DNA from: a bacterium | GTDB taxonomy: Bacteria; Moduliflexota; Moduliflexia; Moduliflexales; JAUQPW01 | Direction: 5' to 3' | Assembly: GCA_030550175.1 (NCBI GenBank) | Contig: JAUQPW010000059.1 | Span: 1 to 33,944, forward strand | Length of the DNA: 33,944 nt | In this document: positions 7,731 through 14,714 of the stretch, one piece after another | Position numbering within the stretch: the stretch's first letter is position 1 | How the letters are laid out: every line of letters starts with the position of its first letter | Program-made: the position numbers and the translations under genes | The notes under the pieces: model-generated | What the model saw: the letters and a program-made list of their open reading frames with translations, nothing else | Told to the model about the DNA's origin: nothing | Databases searched by the model: none

Positions 7731-9335
7731 ATGACAGATACCTATTTCAATGAGTTAACAACCCAGTTCTCCTATGCTTTCCTGGATTCAGAAACCCCTG
7801 TGCCCGATGAATTATACATCACGGTCAAACCCGAAGCCTGTGTGGGAATTTGTCGGTACCTTTATGAAAAGTGTGGGGCTTCCCTGGTTTCTATGGTAGG
7901 TTCCGACGAACGACCCTTAAACGGAGGATTTCGCCTCTACTATTTTTTTTCTTTACCCGGGCATGGATCTTCGGTTCCTCAAGGCTCCAGGTCTTTTGTG
8001 AACCTTCAAATGAAGGTGGATGAACGGCATCCCGAATTTACTTCCATAACCCCCTATATGCCGGCAGCCCATTGGTATGAACGGGAGATTCAAGACCTGC
8101 TCGGGCTTAAACCGGTAGGACATCCCGACCCCCGACGCCTGGTCTTACACGAGAATTGGCCCAAGGGCTTCTATCCCTTACGCAAGGATTTTGATTACAA
8201 AACACAACCTCCGCGTACTTCAGAAGATTTTGAGATGAAACGGGTTGAAGGAGAGGGGGTTTTCGAGATTCCGGTAGGGCCAGTACATGCAGGAATTATC
8301 GAGCCCGGACATTTCCGATTTAGTTCGGTCGGAGAGAAAATTCTGAATTTAGAAGCCCGACTTTTCTATAAACATAAGGGAACTGAAAAACTGGCTGAAA
8401 TCCTTCCCTTTACCAAAGGACTCTTTTTAGCCGAGCGTATTTGTGGGGTTTGCTCATTTTCCCATGCCACTTCTTATTGTCAAGCTTTGGAGAAAATTGC
8501 CAATATTCAAATCCCAGAACGGGCCCACTACCTGCGAACGATCTTTTTAGAATTAGAACGCCTCTATAACCATGTAGGTGATGTGGGAAATATTTGTGCC
8601 GGAACCGGGCTCCTGGTAGGAAATGCGCAAGGTATGTTGCTTAAAGAAAAACTCATGGAGTTGAACGAAGCGATCACTGGAAATCGCTATCTCCGGGGTA
8701 TGAATACCGTGGGAGGACTTCGAAGAGATCTATCAGAGGAAAAACGGATTTTAATCCTTTCCACCTTACGCCAAATCCAAAAGGAATTCAAAGCGTTAAT
8801 CGATGTGATCATGTTTTTGAGTACCCAGCGCGATCGGCTAGAAACCACCGGTATTCTCTCCCAACAGGTTGCTCGGGATCTCGGCGTGGTAGGTGTAGCG
8901 GCCCGTGCTTCTGGGCTGGACAGTGACTTGCGAAGAGACCATCCCTACGCAGCCTATGACAAAGTTTCTTTTAAAGTCCCCCTTCGCACGGAAGGAGACG
9001 TTTCGGCCCGTGTCTGGATCCGAATCGAAGAAGTCTTTGAGTCTATTCGTATTATCGAGCAACTTTTAGATACTCTGCCTTCGGGCGATATTCGGGTAGA
9101 AGTGAAAGAAATTCCCCCCTATAAATATGCTCTGGGTTATACCGAATCTCCTCGGGGGGCCAATATTCACTGGATCATGACGGCACCAGACTCACGCCTT
9201 TATCGCTATAAGATTCGATCCGCTTCTTATGTGAATTGGCCTGCTGTTCCCTTGGTAGTACCTGGAAATATTGTGCCGGATTTTCCCCTTATCAACAAGA
9301 GCTTTAACCTGTGTTATTCCTGTACAGATTTATAA
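7731..9335 (+). CDS. hyfG: Group 4 [NiFe] hydrogenase large subunit (NuoC-NuoD fusion type)
   Basis: The 534-residue catalytic subunit resembles HycE/HyfG. Residues 1 to about 155 form the NuoC-like domain, including HWYEREIQDLLGLKPVGHPD and GFYPLRKDF. The rest is NuoD/hydrogenase-large-like. The N-terminal nickel motif is intact: RICGVCSFSH with Cys238 and Cys241. The C-terminal motif is present but atypical, NLCYSCTDL with Cys528 and Cys531, where group 4 enzymes usually show DPCxxCxxR/H. All four metal-binding cysteines exist, so it should be a true [NiFe] enzyme and not a cysteine-less Ehr-type relative. The protein stops three residues after the last cysteine, leaving no C-terminal peptide for a maturation protease. 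No hyp maturation genes or formate dehydrogenase are in the window. Confidence 0.93.
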   Translation: MTDTYFNELTTQFSYAFLDSETPVPDELYITVKPEACVGICRYLYEKCGASLVSMVGSDERPLNGGFRLYYFFSLPGHGSSVPQGSRSFVNLQMKVDERHPEFTSITPYMPAAHWYEREIQDLLGLKPVGHPDPRRLVLHENWPKGFYPLRKDFDYKTQPPRTSEDFEMKRVEGEGVFEIPVGPVHAGIIEPGHFRFSSVGEKILNLEARLFYKHKGTEKLAEILPFTKGLFLAERICGVCSFSHATSYCQALEKIANIQIPERAHYLRTIFLELERLYNHVGDVGNICAGTGLLVGNAQGMLLKEKLMELNEAITGNRYLRGMNTVGGLRRDLSEEKRILILSTLRQIQKEFKALIDVIMFLSTQRDRLETTGILSQQVARDLGVVGVAARASGLDSDLRRDHPYAAYDKVSFKVPLRTEGDVSARVWIRIEEVFESIRIIEQLLDTLPSGDIRVEVKEIPPYKYALGYTESPRGANIHWIMTAPDSRLYRYKIRSASYVNWPAVPLVVPGNIVPDFPLINKSFNLCYSCTDL

Positions 9336-9407
9336 AATAGTAAGAGCCTGTTGTGGAGACGCCCTGCATAATGTCTTTACAAATGACTACCGATAAGGAA
9401 AGAAAAG

Positions 9408-9836
9408 ATGTTTCGGATTTTAAAAAAGAGTTTATCGACTGGAATCGTAACCAGCCGCTATCCAAAGGAACCGGATCAGGCGCCTGAAGAGTTTCGCGGG
9501 CGACCAGAAGTAGATTTTGAAAAGTGCACAGGATGCAAAGTTTGTTCAGAAGTCTGTCCCTCGAGAGCTATCACCTATGAAGATGATCTTAAACAAGGAA
9601 TTCGGAACTGGCAGCTCTCTTATGCCAATTGCATCTTTTGCGGTGCGTGTGAAGAGCAATGCCCCTATGGAGCCATCACCTTGAGCCGGTTTTATGAGAT
9701 GGCTTCTAGAAATAAAGACGACTTGTTGGTAACTGCGAAATTTCAATTGAGTTCCTGCCCCCGCTGTGGACAATACTTTGAAACCATAAGGGAAATCCGG
9801 CGAACTCCAAAGGAAGTTTCCCATGGATGTAGGTAA
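9408..9836 (+). CDS. hyfH: Hydrogenase-4 component H-like ferredoxin subunit (2 x [4Fe-4S])
   Basis: The 142-residue soluble subunit is homologous to HyfH/HycF/NuoI. It holds two classical CxxCxxCxxxCP cluster motifs (CTGCKVCSEVCP near residues 40-51 and CIFCGACEEQCP near 75-86). It also has the CPRCG pair near residue 117 and a terminal Cys in the last two residues, a pattern seen in the HycF/HyfH branch. It should wire electrons from the donor to the small subunit. The start is preceded by AAGGAAAG. It lies 72 bases after hyfG. Confidence 0.92.
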   Translation: MFRILKKSLSTGIVTSRYPKEPDQAPEEFRGRPEVDFEKCTGCKVCSEVCPSRAITYEDDLKQGIRNWQLSYANCIFCGACEEQCPYGAITLSRFYEMASRNKDDLLVTAKFQLSSCPRCGQYFETIREIRRTPKEVSHGCR

Positions 9837-9842
9837 GTATAA

Positions 9843-9884
9843 CCTGTAACTACCTGGATTCAGCTCGGTAGTTTTTCCTACAGG
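9843..9884 (+). repeat. Hairpin between hyfH and hyfI
   Basis: CCTGTAACTACC (9843-9854) can pair with GGTAGT (9867-9872) and TACAGG (9879-9884), with a 12-base loop and a small T-rich bulge. It lies within the operon, so it may affect RNA stability or attenuate hyfI. There is no U-run after it. Confidence 0.5.
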
Positions 9885-9927
9885 TATACAGGACTTATCC
9901 TCCTATCATGGGATATAAACCTAAACC

Positions 9928-10491
9928 ATGGACCAGGAAATGATCGAATTCCAGAAGCCAGAAGAGAATCAGGAAGTATTAAGAACCCATCTGGAAGAGT
10001 TAGGAAACCATCTCAGTGAAAAAATCGGAAAGATCTTTGGAAGATCCCTGCACATAAGGGAAGTAGATTCAGGCTCTTGTAACGCCTGCGAATGGGAAAT
10101 TACAGCCTTAAGCAATCCGGTGTATGATCTGGAGCGTTTTGGTATTTACTTTGTCGCCTCACCGCGTCATGCCGATGTACTTCTGGTTACCGGTCCGGTC
10201 AGTCGGAATTTGTACACGGCCCTTCTTAAGACGTATGAAGCAACCCCGGAACCTAAACTGGTCATCGCAGTTGGGGCCTGTGCTTGCAGCGGCGGGTTAT
10301 TTCAGAAAGGATATGCCTCTCTGGGTGGAGTAGATAAGGTTCTTCCGGTGGATGTATACATTCCGGGATGTCCGCCGAGACCCCAGGCTATCTTGCAGGG
10401 TTTACTCTTAGCTATGGATAAGCTAGAGCAGAAAATCCGAAAACGAAATTTTTCTGACTTACATGAGGGTGATACCTGTCATCGCCCTTAA
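9928..10491 (+). CDS. hyfI: Group 4 [NiFe] hydrogenase small subunit (NuoB-type)
   Basis: The 187-residue protein matches HyfI/HycG/NuoB. The proximal [4Fe-4S] ligands are visible as Cys51 and Cys54 (SGSCNACEWEI), the GAC cysteine Cys118 (AVGACACSGG) and Cys148 (YIPGCPPRP). The segment ERFGIYFVASPRHADVLLVT is typical. It has an extra N-terminal region of about 40 charged residues compared with short NuoB proteins; an internal ATG at 9940 is an alternative start. It is the last hydrogenase gene, and the operon ends against the convergent heme locus. Confidence 0.93.
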   Translation: MDQEMIEFQKPEENQEVLRTHLEELGNHLSEKIGKIFGRSLHIREVDSGSCNACEWEITALSNPVYDLERFGIYFVASPRHADVLLVTGPVSRNLYTALLKTYEATPEPKLVIAVGACACSGGLFQKGYASLGGVDKVLPVDVYIPGCPPRPQAILQGLLLAMDKLEQKIRKRNFSDLHEGDTCHRP

Positions 10492-10816
10492 ACAGGATGG
10501 CCTCGAGGGACTGCTCCTATAAGGTAGGGGCGGTTTCCATGTGGAAACAGTAGGGAAGCGTAGTTTACTTAATTTTTGATTAACCCCATTTCCCTGACAG
10601 GTTAAATCCCGCTCGTCCCGAGCCTATCGTAAGGTGATGGTGCTTCGAGGGAACCTGTCCTGGGTTTATCGAAGGACTCAACCCAAATGGGGGCAGAAGA
10701 AGTTATCCCTTGAAGTCAAAAATGGCTTCATCGCCCCATTTATACCGGGCTTAGTCGAAGAGCCTCTGACAATAACCCTTTGAGTTGGTTTTAACCGGCC
10801 CTACCACCAGACGATC
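10492..10816. other. Gene-free convergent intergenic region
   Basis: I see no coding sequence here. It contains a perfect small hairpin, GTTTCC-ATGT-GGAAAC at 10533-10548, without a following T-run, and a region (10610-10770) of low-complexity, repeat-like sequence with fragments such as TATCGAAGGACTCAACCC. It separates the convergent ends of hyfI and the heme monooxygenase gene, so termination from both sides should occur here. Confidence 0.5.
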
Positions 10817-11149
10817 TCAATCAGCCTCTTGCTTTGGAGTTGAGAGGGTACTGAAGATAACTTCATGAACTTCCAGTTTGTTGGGTGCAATAAAAGCCTC
10901 CTTTGGTAAAGTTCCGGAGCGGGCATGCCCTTTAATAAAGGCATCGGATTTTGTCCAGGACTCAAAGTGGGCATAGGACTCCCAGAAGGTAAGCACAATA
11001 TAAGGGTCCCCCGGATGGATGGGCCGCAATACCTGATTGGAGATAAAACCCGGCATACCATCCACCAAACCAGCCCGGGTACGGAAACGTTCCTCAAAGG
11101 CTTCGGCATATTCTGGGGCTACAAAAATACGATTGGCAACTGCGATCAT
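10817..11149 (-). CDS. IsdG/HmoA-type heme-degrading monooxygenase
   Basis: The 110-residue protein has the antibiotic-biosynthesis-monooxygenase (dimeric ferredoxin-like) fold signature. By alignment with IsdG, the catalytic triad appears conserved: Asn6 (ANRIF), Trp65 (FESWTKSDAF) and His75 (IKGHAR). Such enzymes open the heme ring and release iron without a classical heme oxygenase. I chose the internal ATG at 11149 because AAAGGAG stands directly before it; the longer frame to 11206 adds 19 residues with no family match. It is downstream of the heme ABC transporter genes on the same strand, which supports a heme-iron role over a quinone or antibiotic monooxygenase. Confidence 0.85.
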   Translation of the reverse strand: MIAVANRIFVAPEYAEAFEERFRTRAGLVDGMPGFISNQVLRPIHPGDPYIVLTFWESYAHFESWTKSDAFIKGHARSGTLPKEAFIAPNKLEVHEVIFSTLSTPKQEAD

Positions 11150-11267
11150 AACTAACTCCTTTCCTAGGGTTTCATTTTCTATTCGGTTATAGGTGATGTT
11201 TAACATCTTTATCCTTTTCAGGAAATCTTTTTAAGATCCATGGAGAAAAATTTTTAGGGAGGACCCC

Positions 11268-12107
11268 TTACTTTTTCTCTTTGCATCGTCCTATCAGATC
11301 TACCGAATTTGGTACCAGATCCGGCCCCGGTGAAGGGATGACCAGCGGACACCCCAGATAGGGGTGAGGTATTACAACAACGGACATCGCAAAGGCACTC
11401 TGGATTACCTCCGGGGTGAGAACATCCCAGGGGGATCCTTCTGCTATAAGTCGTCCCGACTTGAGAAGAGCGATGCGGTCGGCGTATTGTGCCACCAGAT
11501 TCAGGTCGTGTAGAATTAACAGAACCCCTACCCCGGCCCGTGCAAAATCGCGTACGATTTGGAGGGTGCTGTACTGATGAATCAAGTCTAGCCTGGCAAT
11601 AGGCTCATCGAGTAGCAGGTAGCAGGGGTGAATGGAGAAGGTATCTCCTATCTGAGCCAGAACACGGGCCAGTTGCACGCGCTGGCGCTCACCTCCTGAT
11701 AGGGTAGGATAAAGACGTGCTTCCAAATGCAATGCCCCCACGGCTATCAGGGCTGTGCGGGCTATTTCATAATCGCAGGCCCGTTCTAAGTCTTTACAGT
11801 GTGGGGTACGACCCATGAGAACAACCTCTAGAGCGGTAAAGGGAAAAGCAAGAGTCGAATCTTGGGGTAGCACCGCACGCCTGCGGGCTCGTTCGAGAAT
11901 CGACCATGTTCTGAGAGGCCGACCTGCCATCCAAACTTCCCCATCCGATGGAACCCATTCACCGCTTAGTACCTTGAGTAAAGTAGACTTGCCTGCTCCG
12001 TTTGGCCCAATCACAGCAACTACTTCGCCTGGAAGAATTTTAAGAGATACTCCTTGGAGGAGAAATTGGGCCCCTATTTTCACAGAGATCTGATGGGCTT
12101 CGATCAT
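11268..12107 (-). CDS. hmuV: Heme ABC transporter ATP-binding protein
   Basis: The 279-residue ATPase has Walker A GPNGAGKST (residues 34-42), signature LSGGE (136-140), Walker B CYLLLDE (162-168) and a switch histidine in LILHDLNL. DEPIARLD and FPFTALEVVLMGRTPH are close to HmuV-type heme importers (usually DEPTA). The N-terminus is that of a FecE/HmuV-family protein. It energises the HmuU permease in the inner membrane. Its start overlaps the hmuU stop by four bases (ATGA type), indicating translational coupling. The C-terminus carries a short basic tail. Confidence 0.93.
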   Translation of the reverse strand: MIEAHQISVKIGAQFLLQGVSLKILPGEVVAVIGPNGAGKSTLLKVLSGEWVPSDGEVWMAGRPLRTWSILERARRRAVLPQDSTLAFPFTALEVVLMGRTPHCKDLERACDYEIARTALIAVGALHLEARLYPTLSGGERQRVQLARVLAQIGDTFSIHPCYLLLDEPIARLDLIHQYSTLQIVRDFARAGVGVLLILHDLNLVAQYADRIALLKSGRLIAEGSPWDVLTPEVIQSAFAMSVVVIPHPYLGCPLVIPSPGPDLVPNSVDLIGRCKEKK

Positions 12108-13195
12108 AAAAACTTCCCTCGACGACGGTCTTGCAGAAGCAGCCAGAGAAAAAAAGGAGCACCAACAAAGGCAGTCACGATTCCCAAAGGTAACTCGGCC
12201 GGTGCTATCAGAGTCCGGGCGATCAAATCTGCGGTCAGGAGCAAACAGGGACCCAGTAAGGCTGATCCCGGAAGTAAATAGCGATGATCCGGTCCAATCA
12301 TTAACCTTAGCAGGTGGGGAACTATAAGTCCTACGAAACCGATCATACCGGTCATGGAGACGGCCGCTCCGACCATCATAGCTACAAGAATCACCACCCG
12401 TCGTTTGAAGGGTTCAACCGGAACACCCAGGTGCTCGGCTTCTGCTTCACCTAAAAGAAGGACATTAAAGGGGCGAGAGAGTTGCAAGATGAAAATGATC
12501 GCGGCTAAAATAAACGGGGCCACTACGCCCACCGTTGTCCAGGTTGTACCACCTAAACTCCCTAAGTTCCAGAAGGTAATGCTACGGAGTTGTACATCGG
12601 TAGTCATATAGGTCAACAGCCCAATACCAGCACCGGCCAGCGTATTGATGGCAATGCCTGCCAGGAGCGTCGTGGTTACCTGGATTCTTCCTTCAAAATG
12701 TGAAAGCTTATACACCGCAAGGGTAGTCCCTAATCCACCTATAAAGGCTATAACCGGAAGGGTAAAAAATCCTAAGGCATGGAATAACCCCCCAAACAAC
12801 TTTGTTCCGAGTACAATTATGGAAACTGCTGCCAGGGCAGCGCCACTGGAAACTCCTATTAAACCTGGATCAGCAAGGGGATTACGGAATAAAGCCTGCA
12901 TGGCTGCCCCAGACACGGCCAGACCGGCCCCTACCAGAATACCCAGTATCCCCCGCGGTAGACGAATGGCAACAAGAACAACCTCTTGTTGTTCCTCAAA
13001 TGGCCGGGATAAGGAAATACCTACCTGTTTAACAAGAATAGCGAAGATTTGACCCGGCGAAATACGGACAACACCTATTCCGACCGATGCCAGGACAATC
13101 GCCATCAGGAGTATTACCAGTATTGTTAATACAGAAATAGATCGCCTTCTACGAGGCAGAGATTTAACGGTAAGAACGTAAGCCGGCGTACCCAT
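12104..13195 (-). CDS. hmuU: Heme ABC transporter permease (FecCD family)
   Basis: The 363-residue integral membrane protein has about ten predicted helices. FecCD hallmarks include IRLPRGILGILVGAGLAVSG, MQALFRNPLADPGLIGVSSG, the WNLGSLGGTTW segment and GFVGLIVPHLLRLMIGPDH near the C-terminus. It forms the inner-membrane channel for heme. The A of its ATG is also the last base of the hmuT stop codon, so it was translated by coupling to hmuT. A basic N-terminal stretch (KSLPRRRRS) precedes the first helix. The frame is intact even though hmuT upstream is not. Confidence 0.93.
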   Translation of the reverse strand: MGTPAYVLTVKSLPRRRRSISVLTILVILLMAIVLASVGIGVVRISPGQIFAILVKQVGISLSRPFEEQQEVVLVAIRLPRGILGILVGAGLAVSGAAMQALFRNPLADPGLIGVSSGAALAAVSIIVLGTKLFGGLFHALGFFTLPVIAFIGGLGTTLAVYKLSHFEGRIQVTTTLLAGIAINTLAGAGIGLLTYMTTDVQLRSITFWNLGSLGGTTWTTVGVVAPFILAAIIFILQLSRPFNVLLLGEAEAEHLGVPVEPFKRRVVILVAMMVGAAVSMTGMIGFVGLIVPHLLRLMIGPDHRYLLPGSALLGPCLLLTADLIARTLIAPAELPLGIVTAFVGAPFFLWLLLQDRRRGKFL

Positions 13196-13650
13196 TACCG
13201 TTGTCCTTCTCCAAGCTCAGGATATAACGAAACTATCAACTCCTGGATAGCCCGACCCACACGTGGACCAAATCCTAGCAGATATAAATCATCCATGGCG
13301 ATAAACCGACGGTTCTTCCCGGCCGGTGTCAGAGATAATCCCGGAAGTTTGAAGAGACCGTCGGCCCCGCCCATACTCTCAAGGCCCCGTGAAGGTAGCA
13401 AAAGCACATCGGGTGCAGCCACTATGGCTGCTTCTGCGGTCAAAGGCTTGAAGCCTTCATAGTGGGTTATGGCATTGAGACCCCGGGCAAGTTTAATCAT
13501 TCCATCGGCCGCCGTACCTCCGCCCGATACGAGTAAGGTACTCTGCCCTCGAGCATATACAAATAAAACCTTTGGAGGTTTCGAGCGAATGAAAGCCGCC
13601 TGTTGCTCTATAACCCTGAGGTCTTGATCTATCGACCTTTGGTTAATTGT
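13195..13650 (-). pseudogene. hmuT: Truncated periplasmic heme-binding protein (HmuT), C-terminal half only
   Basis: The open frame between the stop at 13651-13653 and the TAA at 13195-13197 encodes about 151 residues that match the second half of HmuT. It has a linker helix (DQDLRVIEQQAAFIRSKP), VLFVYARGQSTLLVSGGGTAADG, then AEAAIVAAPDVLLLPSRGLE, the GGADGLFKLPGL segment and MDDLYLLGFGPRVG. The signal peptide and the whole first lobe, which in ShuT/PhuT carries the axial heme tyrosine, are missing. I found no match to that lobe in the 250 bases upstream in any minus-strand frame. An ATG at 13500 would give only 101 residues. I read it as a deletion remnant kept at the head of a coupled operon. 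Confidence 0.8.
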
Positions 13651-13902
13651 TTAGGAATAGATCTAAAATCCGATGGGGGAATATCTTAATGGCAACGGTT
13701 AAGATCTTCCACCCATCATTCTTCCAGGCTACTTGGAGAGGTCGAGGAGGTGTCGTAGCCTAGTAGAGAAAAGACTTACTATGATAACTAACCCTTTACC
13801 CGGAACCCCCAACACGCATTTTATCTTCACCCACTAGCTTCGATAGGGAGTTTTATCGAAATACCTTTGTGACCTCCGATATCCACTTTGGAAACCATCA
13901 TT
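13651..13902. other. Gene-free stretch between the hmuT remnant and the Fur box
   Basis: The distance is too short for the missing N-terminal lobe of HmuT, and the minus-strand frames are closed by several stops. The best minus-strand ATG, near 13832, gives only seven codons. I see no other element here. It may be the scar of a deletion. Confidence 0.5.
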
Positions 13903-13924
13903 GATATTGATAATCATTATCAAT
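13903..13924. promoter_or_regulatory. Fur box
   Basis: The sequence GATATTGATAATCATTATC (13903-13921) matches the 19-base Fur consensus GATAATGATAATCATTATC at 18 positions. An overlapping perfect inverted repeat, ATTGATAAT-C-ATTATCAAT, spans 13906-13924. It lies just downstream of the minus-strand -10 element at about 13930-13935, where bound Fe-Fur would block initiation of the heme operon. It may also affect the divergent plus-strand promoter about 100 bases away. Confidence 0.9.
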
Positions 13925-13929
13925 GATAA

Positions 13930-13959
13930 TATAAAAATCATGAAAGGGTTTTCTGTCAA
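13930..13959 (-). promoter_or_regulatory. Promoter of the heme operon
   Basis: On the minus strand a perfect -35 TTGACA (13954-13959 on the plus strand) is followed after 18 bases by TTTATA (13930-13935). The alternative TATATT (13928-13933) gives 20-base spacing. The Fur box begins directly downstream. The transcript would have a leader of about 270 bases before the hmuT remnant. Confidence 0.6.
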
Positions 13960-14025
13960 GAAAAATTTTAGAAATTTTATAGCACTTTGAGAGTCCAGAA
14001 GGTAGCAATATCTCATCTTTAAAAC

Positions 14026-14054
14026 TTGACAAAAAGAAATATAGTTATTATAGA
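14026..14054 (+). promoter_or_regulatory. Promoter for the ydcH-like gene, possibly reading into ilvB
   Basis: TTGACA at 14026-14031 is followed by a 17-base spacer and TATAGA at 14049-14054. The first gene starts 190 bases later at 14244. Within that leader a hairpin GGTAATCC-accc-GGGTTACC can form at about 14200-14219, next to G-rich tracts at 14166-14190. I cannot identify a known riboswitch. Confidence 0.6.
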
Positions 14055-14243
14055 TAGAAGATTACCACTCTGTTTTATTGAGATTGTAGAGGGGAAGCAT
14101 CTCGGGTTTTAAATCCATTTCATCCCCTAGAGAAGCAGAGTAAATTCCAGTTGGTTTTATCTGGTAGGGGGACCCCTGGGGTGGGGGTGCTTCCTTTTGG
14201 GTAATCCACCCGGGTTACCTGGCTTAAAAGGAAGGAGGCTATT

Positions 14244-14480
14244 ATGTCAGAAGAATCTATGGAGGAGCTTCAAAAGCGTTTAGAAATGGAGAATGAGGAG
14301 TATGCACGGCTTAAGAAAAGCCATCGAGAGTTAGACCTCAAACTCCAGCAGTTAGAAGAAAAGCGCTATTTGACTCCGGAAGAGGAAATGGAAGTGAAGA
14401 AAATGAAAAAAGAAAAGCTAAGATTAAAGGATCACATGACTGAGATGCTTCGGGCTTACCAGAAGAAAGAGGCGACTTAG
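14244..14480 (+). CDS. YdcH/DUF465-like small coiled-coil protein
   Basis: The 78-residue, very charged protein consists of two predicted helices separated by a short turn (RYLTPEEEME). The signature stretches are LKKSHRELDLKLQQLEEK and MKKEKLRLKDHMTEML, matching the YdcH/DUF465 helical hairpin family, whose role is poorly known. It is soluble and has no cysteines. An AGGAGG at 14232-14237 lies before the ATG, supporting the start. It is followed by ilvB after a 234-base gap and may share a transcript with it. Confidence 0.85.
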   Translation: MSEESMEELQKRLEMENEEYARLKKSHRELDLKLQQLEEKRYLTPEEEMEVKKMKKEKLRLKDHMTEMLRAYQKKEAT

Positions 14481-14714
14481 AGTAACAACTCCTATAGGAA
14501 AGATAACTAAACCGTTGTAACGGAAACCTTTAGCTCTATTCCCTGATTGGGTAGAGTAGGGGTAATTGAAGGGCTTGTTTTATTTTCCCGGGGGAAGGAA
14601 GCTCAGGGCAGACTTCCTATCATTCTACAGACCCGGGGTTTAAGGTTATTGGGTGGGGAACCACTCCTACATGGGTCCATAAGGGGAAAGGGTTATAAGG
14701 TTGGAGGCATAGGA

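Noticed and set aside
10801..11109. Minus-strand 102-codon frame beside the heme monooxygenase gene
   Set aside because: It is an out-of-frame shadow of the monooxygenase gene, with Pro-, Leu- and Arg-rich composition and no ribosome site.
13834..14016. Minus-strand 60-codon frame over the Fur box
   Set aside because: It is made of promoter and operator sequence, has no family resemblance and lies across the -35/-10 elements.
14481..14714. Possible T-box or attenuator leader before ilvB
   Set aside because: I could not find the T-box core, a specifier loop, or a leader peptide rich in branched-chain codons, and no T-run terminator is present.
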